Source of the DNA: Pogonophryne albipinna
Taxonomy: Eukaryota; Chordata; Actinopteri; Perciformes; Artedidraconidae
Direction of reading: 5' to 3'
Assembly (NCBI GenBank): GCA_028583405.1
Contig: CM053259.1
Location: 17,521,594 to 17,585,593, forward strand
Length of the DNA: 64,000 bases
Below are positions 1-22,500 of the stretch, in pieces. How positions within the stretch are numbered: position 1 is the first letter of the stretch; every line of letters begins with the position of its first letter. The notes under the pieces were generated by a model. The model was given only the letters and a program-made list of their open reading frames with translations. It ran no database searches and was not told the origin of the DNA. Position numbers and translations under genes: made by a program.

Positions 1-293
1 TTTAGGATCATCGAAGGCTAAAAAAAGCTAAACATAATCACATTTGGGAAGCTGAATAGTTGGTTAAAAAATAATTTGTTTAATAAAATGTATTAAAAAT
101 ACTTTCAATTAATATTCTGTTTGTAAACCAATTCTTGTAGCTCTTAAATGCTTTGCTCTGTGTAAATGTGTGTTTGTTCACTATCATCTACAACCTGAGT
201 GTCCTTATTAGCAAAGCAAGTGTAGGGAAATCCCTTAAACTTTTAACATCAGTCAAATCTAAGTATCGGTTTGAGCAGGTTGGTTAGGTTAAA

Positions 294-690
294 AGAATGC
301 ATGACTGAAGTGATGGAGACCATGTTTGAAGGCAAACAAAAAGAGGAACTAACAGGTCAAATCAAGCAAATCCCCCTCTCAGATTCCACAGCAACCAGAA
401 GAACATAAATACTGTCTGGTGATTTGATTAATCAGCTTTGTGATGGAATAGCTGTGGGTGAGTCCACTGACACCACTGACAATGCTCAGTTGCTGGTGTT
501 TGTGAGTTTTTATGATGAGGCAAAGGGGGAGTTTGTTGAAGATGTGTTGGGCCTGACGAACCTCAGCGGACACACATTTATAAAGCAATAATGGGAATGC
601 TGAATGAAAGAGGGTGCAGCTGCCTTTATTCATAACTGTGCAGCTCTTAAACTGCGACTCTGAGGGATCAAGCACAGACACAATAACAAT
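294..690 (+). pseudogene. Relic of a hAT-type (ZBED/GTF2IRD2-like) transposase
   Basis: Reading the plus strand from about 294 gives a protein trace typical of domesticated-looking hAT transposases of fish: a segment with SDSTATRRT, then GESTDTTDNAQLLVFVSFYD (the usual 'DESTD..DNAQL' core) and a Gly-Leu-Thr-Asn-Leu-Ser-Gly segment. The frame is broken: a TAA replaces the expected Glu codon near 408, and a frame change follows near 585, after which 'IMGMLNERG' reads in another frame. The usual catalytic remainder is absent downstream. It is therefore a short, dead fragment. Family assignment is from memory of the core motif; the exact clade is uncertain. Confidence 0.6.
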
Positions 691-1650
691 GAAAACTGCT
701 GCATACAGATTATTTTTGTTTTTGCAACCTTGTGTTAAGAATCTTGTTGCAATTGTTTAAAAGTTTGAATGACCGTAATAAACGGACCTTTGTCTTATTG
801 AAACATTTATTTTGGACCTTTAAGATTTGTATTTGAGTTTTAGTTGCAGCAACATTGATTTAAAATGTGTTGTTTCAAAAGATGTAACACTCATATTCAA
901 CATTAAAACTGAGCGGATCTGATTCAATTGTTAAAACCTCTCACGAATGAATCATCTATTGGGTTTAGTTATCATATTTGGCAAATTCAGTAGATCTAAC
1001 AGCATTGATAGTAGGTGGAGTGCAACAAAGACTCACAATCTTTGCAGATGTGGGCTGATAAAAAGTGATAATAAAAAGCATTGATTAAATGTGAAATGAT
1101 TCATCAGGGCTTATAAAAGTAAATCATTGCACTACAGTCAAACTAAATCATGTATCTTCTATTTCCTATAGTTACATGCAGTGTTTTCCATACTTTTACC
1201 GCCCTAAACATGTAAATACACTTATTTTGTCAACTTTAGACTTGGGATCGAAAGCATCCGTCTTATTTATTTGACATCTTGGTTGATTTACTTCAAAGTA
1301 AAATGCTTCATTCATTTTTCATCTAAAGCCTCTCCCACTGCCAGACTGAGTCCATTGCAGGTGTTGGTGTGCGAGTGGGAAGAAAAAAATACAAGGAGAA
1401 AGCTTCTCAAGCGAGCCAAGAGCCAGGGGCAGGAATTAAATACTCATTATGATCTGGCACCACCAACACTCTCTTCCTCTATGAGTGTGTGTATGAGCAC
1501 TGTATGTGTGCAGGTGGACATGATCACTAATAACACAACCGCAAAATAGCATCTTGACTTATGTTTGAAGTTCCTGAACAGGAAGGTTTTTCCTGCATAT
1601 TTATGTGCAAGTGTAAGCAAAGGTAACATGCGATAATGACTTTGTTTTAG
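691..1650. other. Intergenic, nothing recognised
   Basis: AT-rich non-coding sequence. No convincing splice-flanked coding exon or known repeat is seen on either strand. Confidence 0.4.
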
Positions 1651-1905
1651 TTAAAGGGGCCCTGTTATGTTCATATTTGTGTATTGTGTGCCTCTCATGT
1701 GACATGTTCACATGCTTTGATGTTCAAAAAGCTCTTTATTTTTCTCACACTGCCTGTGCTGCAGCACCTCTTTTCACCCTCTGTCTGAAACCAGAGCCCA
1801 GTCTGCTCTGATTGGTTAGCTGGACGGCTCAGCCTTGTGTCACGTGCAATGTGTTAGAGCGCTAGCCAATAGAAGTGTGAGTGTTACATAGTGATCTCAC
1901 TAAAG
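1651..1905 (+). mobile_element. Truncated TTAA-flanked (piggyBac-like) miniature element
   Basis: The block begins TTAAAGGGGCCCTGTTATG and carries the stretch about 'CACACTGCCTGTGCTGCAGC' and 'AGTCTGCTCTGATTGG' that I recognise from an abundant fish repeat whose copies sit next to TTAA. No matching right terminus is visible, so the copy looks truncated near 1905. The piggyBac-like label rests on the TTAA only. Confidence 0.5.
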
Positions 1906-3635
1906 GAGGTGTGGGAGAGAAACTTTGGGATGTTAGCCTTTGCAAACCTAGAAGCATAACAGAACAAGTTGTATAGCAATGCCAAACCATACACAGTAGA
2001 TAGCAAATATGTATTTATTAAATGACTGACCAGATACAGTATTTTATACTTAAAACTAATTGGATCAACTTTAAAAACATAAACCCTCAAATTGCAAACA
2101 ATAATGATCAATTCATGTATACCAAAAATATAAATCTTAAATAATCATTCATAAAATCCAATGTAACCATTACATAAATAGCCATTCAGATTGTTGCTCT
2201 TAAAATAAATAGTTAGACTGTTGACAGTTCATATTGAGATAGTTTGGAAAGCAAACAATAAAAAGAAACACAGAAGATGCCCAGCAATTTAAATCAGCAA
2301 AGAAAATGAAATATGTCTCTCCCTCTCTCTCTTACACACACATACACACAAACTACAAGCACACACTTATTGCATTTAATCATCCGACCACGCACACATG
2401 ATGTTTTACATCACATAGCTTGTCAGACTGATGAGGGGAACATGCAGAGGCTTTTCCAACAAGCAACGCAGCACGCCGACTGACTCGGTGTCTGAATCCT
2501 AACTGGCTTAAAGACCAGCAGACTACCTGAGTTTATTGATTTATGTATTGAGTTTTGAATAAAATTACTACTTAATGGAGTGATAGATTGATTGGTTTGT
2601 GAACTACTGAGCTCTGTTATCCTTGTCAGATTGCCCTGAGGCTAGATTTTCTCTCTTTCTTCTGTAATTTCATACACAACAAAGCACACACCAGTTGAAT
2701 TAATGTGCTTCAGAGCAACATACATCAACAGGGCAAACTTCACATGAAATCCAACTGTGCAAAGATAGCACACAACATTTCTGATGTCAGAAAAAGAGGA
2801 GTGTTGAGACCCCGGTGAAGTTGTGTTAACAGACGCAACCAGGCAACATGCTAGTAAAAGCCGATAAATATTTCAGAACTTAAGTCGACACAGAGCATGC
2901 ATTGCTGTTTGGAGCCCCCCCCCCCGTGCCCTGTACATATGTATGCACGCTGAAACTCATTGATTATGTTTAATCCAACAATATCTACAGGGTGGGCTAT
3001 ACAGGTTGTTAACTTATTTACCTAATGAAATAAAAAACACAATTTCTTCCTACATAAAATAATCAGAGTAGCTTTAAAATGCATACGAGAAATATGATGT
3101 TCTCTTGAAGGCTGCTCAGGGTGGATGTTGCTGCAAATCTGATAAATATTTCAAGACTACTGTAAAAGTACTTGTGTCTTCCCCTTAACAACACAACCAA
3201 AGGCCAACTGCTTGCATCGAGTGCAGCGTGCTAACCTTGTGTAATGTTCACATTTTAAGGCAGCAACAACTCGTTTTGTGTGACAAATTCTACTCTAAAT
3301 GTAACATGCTGACACCCGCAGTAAAGCAATTAATACCAGAGGCTCACAGGAAAAATCTCTCCCTCCATCTTTGCCTTTTCTCTCCCTCTCTCCTTTTTTG
3401 ATCATAACTGGAAGCTTTCAGATGAAAACACCACTCTTTAATAATTTGTATTCATGTGTCATCGTGCTGGCTATGTGCACTTTTCAGATATGGCTGCAGA
3501 TCCAACAAGCGCACTTAAACACCAACAACAGAAGTGCAAGGAAACAGGCATGAAATTCTAAAAATTAGTCAGCAAAATAAGCAGCAAATGCACAAACATG
3601 TTACACCAACAATTCAGTGTTAGTGTCTCACATGC
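1906..3635. other. Intergenic, nothing recognised
   Basis: AT-rich sequence downstream of tbc1d20. It may include part of that gene's 3' UTR, but no polyadenylation site can be assigned from sequence alone. Confidence 0.4.
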
Positions 3636-3875
3636 ATGAAAGGACCATGAGCAGTGGTTGTGTGTATTTGTGTCAGCGTCTTATGTCTCTATGTGGTTGT
3701 GTTGCTTGTTCTTGTGGTTGTTTTGCGTCTTTATGTGGTCAATTAACGTTGTTTTTTTGGTCTCTTAAGGTGTGATGCATTGTATTTTTGGTTGTTAGTG
3801 ATTGCTTTCTGTCTCTTTTTGGTCTTTTGATTGACAAAAAAAAAAAAAGGTCTCTGGCCCAGGGGCCCAAGAGGT
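3636..3875 (-). repeat. Degenerate 'TGTGGTTGTTTTGCGTCTTT' low-complexity repeat
   Basis: Imperfect iterations of TGTGGTTGT / GTCTCTTTTTGGT units end in an A tract and GGCCCAGGGGCCC. The same family occurs in the opposite orientation near 49.65-49.87 kb, where units read ACCACAAAAAG and end in GGGGCCC. It looks like a dispersed fish minisatellite-bearing repeat. Confidence 0.5.
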
Positions 3876-4219
3876 CAAGGTGCGCAGTAGGCTAACTCAG
3901 TCATCCATTCATGCTCACATGCAGCATGAGGTATGAAATACTCAAACATATATCACACAACCACCTGCTCACACACATGCACACACATCCCAAGGCTTGC
4001 TAGTGGCTAACATATGTTCATTGTGGTTGAGTAGCAACAACCTGTTTGGCACCAGGATAACTTACCTCTCCTGTTTCCTCTCAGCAGGAGAAAAGAGCAT
4101 AAAACGTCTTTGCATGTGTACGTTTGATTGTTCATTGTTAATCCTCCTGAAGAGCAGATGTGTGTCTGCTGTCAACATGTGTCACTGTGTGTCTAATGGT
4201 CTAAATCCCCAGCGCCACC

Positions 4220-14835
<10,616 letters not shown>

Positions 14836-16416
14836 GCCTTTAAAAGCTGACAACCTAATAACAAAGTTTGTGTTGAGCCATAGACCGATTTACAAATAAA
14901 AAAGATGCCTCCGAACAGGTAAAAACACTGACCAAAATTAGCTATACGTTAAACGTTTCTCTCAACAGCTGTCTCTCAAAGAATCAACCTAACAAGACAA
15001 TCAGGCTACGCTCCAATTGGGCAGAATTGACACGTGACATGTACTACGAATGCCATTGGCTCCTTACCGACTCGCACTGCAAGCTGACTTGACTGTAGTT
15101 TTGTAGTTCTGAAATTTGAGCAATAATGAGCTGTGTTTGTTTTATGTTTATGTTTCAAACGCAATTGCTCAATTAAAATGTTGTAAGTGACACCATTACT
15201 TACTTTGAACGCATTCCTTTTTCTCAAGGCAACAGTAAATCTTCATTTAGCAGCTGTTGGGTAAATTGTTATTATTTTTGACACAACTAGCCTATGTCAA
15301 TATATTTACACAAAGCATGACGTGTGGAATACTTTTAGTTGTTTCATCTCTCCCTGAAAGAGATAATTAATTCATAAAATCAATAGGCTGTTCACAGTAA
15401 TGAGAAAAGACAATGTCACTTATATTGAGCACTTCCTAAATCCTACATGTGGAACAAAAGAAAACACAATTATTACATCAGTTTAAATGTTCAATATGCA
15501 TATGTAATTTTAATTTTAAACTGTTGAATTTGAATGAATTTTGAATCAATATAATTGATTAAAGTGCAGTGAGCTTTATGCATACATGGACTTGCATTTG
15601 AGTTATGAACATAGCCATAGTGTTATGTCAGAATGCCAGTGATGTGATTTTACAAATTCATTTCCTTTCTGGTAACTTACAAACTGCTAACAGTAGCACA
15701 TAACAACCCTTTCTATGGCCAACACAAACAACACATTTTATATTTAAACACATAAACAGACAACAATTCTACTCCTCACCTGTTTCAAAAGTATTTCTAG
15801 GAGGACTATGGGTTAGTCCAGCATGGGACCCCACTTTCAATTTGCTCCTATACTGTATACCCTATGTATTAGCCCTTGTAAAATCAGATCTTCATTAATT
15901 GATTGATGAAGTTAAAAAGTAGTTTGTAATTTAGTTTGAGAGACTAACCTTAATTTACAAAGACTCCCCTGACCTATATCATTCTAATGTTTATATACAT
16001 ATATATTCAATAGATAATACAATAAATACAATATAAATAGATGAATAAGCTCATATTTCCTGTATTTAAGTCTGTCGAATAATGATGGGTCCTTTAATTG
16101 TTGAGGCGGGGCTAATATAATCACGTCTTGAATCTACTATTTTGTTATGGCGAATATATCATGTTTTACAATAATATTTTAGATAATGCTGATACAATAC
16201 TATAATACATCCATGGGATATTACCCAGTACATTTCCGTTTTTGTATACGTAAGTGGATTGAGTAGCGTAGATTTGGATTTTTCTCGAAAGGGGGATGTC
16301 AACACCGACGTGGCAACCTTAATGACAGCAGTAGTGGTGATGAAACGCCTAATCATAACCGGGCACTCTCCGGACCTGCTGGGACTGATCTCTGCGCTCT
16401 GGATGTGACCCTCCGG
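14836..16416. promoter_or_regulatory. Divergent promoter interval between tbc1d20 and dgat1
   Basis: The two start codons face away from each other across about 1.67 kb. No strong TATA box or CpG-dense core can be placed for either gene; the last 120 bases before dgat1 are the most GC-rich. Assigning promoter function is an inference from gene orientation. Confidence 0.4.
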
Positions 16417-16470
16417 ATGATAACAGAGAAACCCGAGACAGCCAGAGAAGCAGCGATGTCCGGCAGGTAA
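16417..16470 (+). other. Candidate upstream ORF in the dgat1 5' leader
   Basis: An 18-codon frame (ATG at 16417, TAA ending 16470) ends 38 bases before the dgat1 start at 16509. A second in-frame ATG lies at 16456, and a minimal ATG-TGA lies just upstream. Whether the leader includes this region depends on the unmapped transcription start; the segment GGCAGGTAA at its end could also act as a splice donor. Confidence 0.35.
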
Positions 16471-16508
16471 AAACTGCGTGATTTGACCATAGGATTTGAC
16501 CCGCTGAA

Positions 16509-19500
16509 ATGAGCGAGAGAGCCGAGATGAAAGGGCCCGTAACCCGCAGGAGGAGGACCACCATCACCGGCAGCGGACCGGTGAAACAAGCCAACGGGAG
16601 CAAGAGTCACGATGCCGGGGAGAAACCTCCACAGAGCCCCGACGCTGAAGCCAAAACAGACGATGTGTCCATGCATCCGAGTAACGGGAAGCCGGACAGA
16701 GAGATGGGGGTTTCGGGGCAGCAGCCCCCACACAGTCCGAGCAGAAAACACATGAGTGTGGTGGAGGAGTTTAACGAGAGACTCAGGTAACCTTTTAATA
16801 CTTGAATGACGTTATGTGTCATTACTCATTAAGGTGGATCGTTTGTATAAAATCTGCATTTATTTTGGATTTCCTTTTGCTGATTGCCATTGTTTTGTGC
16901 CAGTTTATTATGATTGTCCTTTTCATTTATTCATTGTCCATGAACAGCTATTAGTTGACATTTCATTTTCCTCCTCCATCTAAATATGCCAGAGTTAGCT
17001 ATGAGTTTATTATCATTTGTAGTCTTTGGGCAGGCTATTACAAATAGTGGCCTAATACAATACACTGCTGCATATAAAATGACACAAGCAGATTCATAAA
17101 CAATGGAATATCAACCTTAGATCATTCCAACAATGATAATAAAATAACTTTATTTGTCATAGCACATTAACAATCTGAGTTTACAAAGTGTTTAACTTTT
17201 GACTGACATAAGTAAAAAAGTTAATACAACTAAATAAAGCCAAGCTAATAAAGGTTTAGTTACGTGTCACCTTGTACATCATTTGTTTAGGTTAGAAGAG
17301 TGGAAGCATCTCTAGATGCATTTTCATATTAAACCAAGTATTTATGTGGGTGTATTTTTGTAATGTTAAGAAAGGTATACATTAAGCAGCCCTTCTTGAG
17401 ATGACACTTTGACTTTATAAAAGATGGAGAGGCTAGCTTTAAGTTTAAATACATGTCAAAAGTAGGTAGTATGCATGAGTTAGAACAGATATTGTGATAG
17501 AAGACACAATAGCCTGACCTTTACCCAGATATGTCCTCCTCACCTTTGATAAATTGCATTGTTATAAGAAGGAAGCCACTCTGTCTTATTATTGTAAGCT
17601 GCCAAGTTGCTGGCTGGTGTTCAACAATATCTTTTGCAGTGTAAGATATAAACATTGGTATCCTTGGGCACTAAAGTGATGCAACCATAATATGGAAATG
17701 AATTGATTGTAATTCACATTATAGTCCTGAGTAATACTTTCCTGTGTTTCAGTAGCAGTGAGTCAACAAAGGCATATGTGCTACTGCAATCCGTTGAGGA
17801 ACCCTTCTACTCTTTAAATGCTAATTGTCTTCCTTCCTTCCTTCCTTCCTTCCTTCCTTCCTTCCTTCCTTCCTTCCTTCCTTCCTTCCTTCCTTCCTTC
17901 CTTCCTTCCTTCCTTCCTTCCTTCCCTCAAATCACTCATGTCTCTTAACCTCATATTCTCCTCTGCTTCTCCACATTACGTTCCTCCTCTTCCTTTATGT
18001 TCAAGTTCTCCCTTCTACTGTTTGTTCTTTACTTCTTACTCCCTGTTTGCCTCTCCCTTGTCATTCACTTCTGCTCCGTTATCTCAGTCACGTGGGGTTG
18101 TGTAAAAAATTCTTGCCTGATGAATAGCCTCAGTTTTCACAATGAACTTTGAACAATTTGGTCAGTACATTTAACCTACATTTTCACAACTCCGCCAGTG
18201 CCTGGTGCATTTGTAGGACTAAGTTGGTTTGCACAAACAATGTGTCTTTGTGATTTGGTGCATAACAAGAAACATAATGTGAAAGTAAAGAGATAACATA
18301 AAATACAACTCTATATAATAGAAAATAAATACCTATAACGTAGATCTGTTTTAGATGGGCCATCATTACTGTCCTCTCAAATTAGTTAACATTTGTAATT
18401 CATGCCAAATCATGTATTGATTTGGGAAGAAACTTTGTTTATAAACCTGTTTAATGTAAACATAATTCCTTCTTCATAAAAGTTAATTTCTATTATAGAA
18501 TGTTCAATTAAAGAATCAAGATGCAGTTGAATGTATATTAATGGAGGTATGAGAGCAACTTGAGGGACGTTACCAAAGATTTCATCCCTGAGTCTGTGTA
18601 GGTAAACAGACAAAAAGGAATTTAAAGAGCTTGATTAGCCCTAAACATTTCTACCTTGTCAATAAAACTGTTGACTTTGTGTTTCCACGTAGCTGTCACG
18701 TCCTCCAGGAGTCTCTCTTAAGTTCAGCCAGTGGCTACAGCAACTACAGAGGAATCCTCAACTGGTGTGTTGTCATGCTGGTGAGTCAAACTGCGTGTGT
18801 ATTCAGGACTTAAAATGTACTTTCAACTTTTTAGCAATGTAAGCCATGACTAAATATTAAACCTCTTGAAATTGAAATGTTTGTGGAACCAAACAAATAC
18901 CTCTAAATGAAAACATGCTTTGAATGCACTCAATAATTGTCTCTTTCATGTCTTGACATTACCCCAAATTACTGTTTGTGGCCTTTTGTAGCTGATGTTC
19001 TTCACATTATCATAAAAATAGCCAGGAGCATATCCTTCTATTTGTCACTCTCTCTTTCTATTAGTCTTTCTCACACAAAAGCATGTACAGTATATCATAG
19101 CAGCACATATAACTGAGGCACAGGTTATATGTCATTGGTTTAACAACAGAATAAGAATTGCTAGTCCACACTAAACAGTCACACTCTCAACTGTTTGAGT
19201 TGTCAGATAAGTCGTTTTTTTCAGTTGTATCTCTTTACATTTGTAGATCCAGCACATGATATGCATTCACATTTTCCTTTCTTTTCATTACTTTCTTGTT
19301 TCTACAACCTTGATCAAAATTGTTGGTGGTGGTGGTGGGTGGATTATTCATAGTTTCATACCAGTGAGTTTACTTTGAAAAGTATATTGAGCGTTCACTC
19401 TCAGCAGAAGTTGACCTAATGTCATCTGTTCATGTATTTAGTGTGTTCTGATATACCTGCAGTGAAAATAACAAGGATTGAAGTGACAGACACGTTAAGC

Positions 19501-22500
19501 ACACATTTAATAAAAAGGTTAATATAAACACATGAAGGGAGTTTTCTATGGTTGCATGACTGATGATTTTAGGCTGAAAAATATGAAGCATCTCTGAACA
19601 CATACAAATACAGTGTATGAAGGGTTAAACTAAGTATCATCTCTAATTTGACCTATGTCCATCAGTATTATATGCTTTCAATGTTAAATCCTTGTTTTTA
19701 ATAACATTTTAACATCCCTCACAAGCCTGATGGATGTTTCCTAGACCTAGAGTATCTCCTGATTGACCAGTGAAGTTGGTTCTTGTTTTTAAATTAAAAA
19801 ATAAAACATGATCCCTAGAGATTATTCTTTTAGCAGGGACCTTCCTATTTATAGCCCCGAAAAAAAAGCCAGTGTGCATGACACATCTTTAGCAAGTACA
19901 AATCGTAATCATGATGTGAAGATTAACTTGAAAACAGAAATATACCTATTTGCAAAAACATGACAAGCACTCTAAATGAAATGTAAAAAATGGCATAATT
20001 CGCTACAGATGTGCAGCTGCTGTTTAATGTTGAAGAAGCAGTGGGAAATAGGCCAGTTTCAGGATGTACTGTGGTCTGTATCATCTACTGTATGTTAGAG
20101 ACTCTAGTTGTGGCTGTGGCTTTTGTAACTTAAAGCAAAACTTAAATATGAGTTAATGTGAGACCTTTAACCAAGTTGCACAACCTATGTTAGGGACACA
20201 TGCTGGAGACCTTTAGTCCGTCCTTTGGGGGTCTTAGAGCTGAAACCATTCTTTTAAAGTCAATGCTGTGTTGAAATACTGATCTCAGTCGTATCACAGC
20301 CAAATATGCCCCCCTGGGCCGAGGTCACTTCAGGACAACAAGTTCTTTTTCAGAACAAAATGGCTAAATTCAAGTGTGTGTGTCTCCAAAGGCGCCCTCT
20401 GAACATCCAGTCACCGCCAGTAGTCTGATACACGTGGAGGATACAAATATCCAGTTAGCCATAATCCTAAAGCAATTGAAAAAGGCATCTCATCTAAGCC
20501 TTAAACTTGTGTGTATTTCCAGGTTTTTTTTCTAAATCAGGTCTATGTTTACACTTCTGTGACAGGATTAATTCCATCTATGAAAGTGTATATTGCTGTA
20601 ACGACCACGGCCTCTACTTTGTGGTCACAAGAGACGGTTGTCTCCGCTCGGTTCAGACTGTTTTTAGGAAGCCTCTAGGATTAGACTTTAAGAGTGTAAA
20701 GTGGAACCACAGAGACTTGTGGGTGTGTGCATTTATCAGCTTAGTCCTCCGTAACCAGAACCCTCATCTAATTTCCTAAAATGTCAGCTGCAGGGGCGCA
20801 TGCAGGTGAGAGCGTTAATGTGTTGTACTTGTTATACTTCATTTAAACTCTCTGAATGCTGTAACCAAGTGTTTAGAAATAAAGCACTTCATTCACAACA
20901 TAAATAATAAAACGAGATAAATCCATTAGCTGCCTTCAGGACAGCTTTTAAATGGATAAAAGTATAAGCGTCACAGATGTTTACATTTGGTAACAGAGAA
21001 ATCCATGAAAAGAGTGTGACCTCATTTGGATGTTCATGGAAGCACTTTTGAATCTGGTTTTCTAAAATGGCCTCATGTTTCCCATTTCTTACACAAGCCA
21101 TTGTCAGAATGTAATGCCATATGAGAATGTCATACAGGATCCATGTTGTCCTTGGTCTACAGCCATAAACCTGTCCTTTTAAAGGTTGAAATACCTCACT
21201 ACAAGACACACGCACATTTAGATGGGTGCTTAAACATCTGTTCTAGGAAACCAACACAAACAGTGCTTTAAGATGCTGTTCATGCTTGTTCAGAAGGCAT
21301 AAACATTATACAAAAAGGTAGTAAGACAATGAAGATATTTGGGATAAGATGCAGTTTTGATACTTGACAATAAAAATGATCATCCTGGATATGGTACAAA
21401 CAATTGATGCTGTATTGTTCCCATGCACAGCACATACCACGGTTGTTAAAACAGATTACTGTCAACAAATAGTTTGGCCAGTTTGTTTCTACAACATTTA
21501 TTTAACTATTAATACAGACTGCTGTTTATGGGGAACATGTAAGTTGTATTGCTGTGTGTCAAAGGAAACAGTTTAATAGAAGCCCTCTGATGGAAAATGT
21601 TTGATGATTCAGTCTTTGTTGGCCCCAGTCATCTCAGGTTAGCTTTCCATCGCAAGTTAAAGTTCAGCCAACCCCAGCAGCTCTTTCTATTTTTAAACTA
21701 ACCCTCTACTATTCACAGGACACAGAGATGGCTTTTATTCAGACAGATTTTTATCAAAACGTTATCGTATCCTTAATCTTGTAACATAAATGTTTAGAAA
21801 TATAAAACAGATTATTTAGATGAGTTGATTCTAAAGATTATGGATGTAGTCATAATTATCAATTTTAACTTATAATTTTGTGTTTTATTACTGACGAAAT
21901 GTGTTTAGGATTTAAAATATAATAAGATAAGAAATATTGACATCATATAAATAACCTTTGGGTACTAAAATATGTGATTTAACAATGCAATGGATAATCA
22001 ATACATCTTTGAAAATAGGTTCCAGGACAAACTTCCAAACTGTGATAACAGCTCGATAGAAATGTTTTTAGTTGTTGTAGGTTCAGTTAATATAGGCTTC
22101 CCCCCCCCCCCTGCTGAAGTGTCTTTAAGCAAGACCCTGAGTTGCCTCCGTCTCCCGGTGTGTTGTTCTGTATCTGCCTTCGCACACTGACCTCTCTCCA
22201 GACAGGGACAACAGAGAAGACACATTTTAAGTGGAATTATTGCTAAATCAGATTTTGTAATGCTCTATAAATGCTCTGGACAGACCAGTGTCCCAACAGT
22301 CGTGTATTACATTGTGGTCAAGTCTTGTCCATGCTGAAGTTTACTAAGGCAAAGGTATCTGTTTTGGACAAAAGACGTAGGTCAATCAAAAGCACATTGC
22401 TGCAGGATCTTGGCAGAGCAGTGTGCTGAGTTGTAACATGCCACATTACCACCATGACCTTATCATGTGTCCCACCCTCACTGTCCCTTAAACTCATTGG

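Noticed and set aside
17703..18127. Leu-Pro-Ser-Phe repeat proteins near 17.8 kb
   Set aside because: Three overlapping frames all come from the TTCC microsatellite in dgat1 intron 1.
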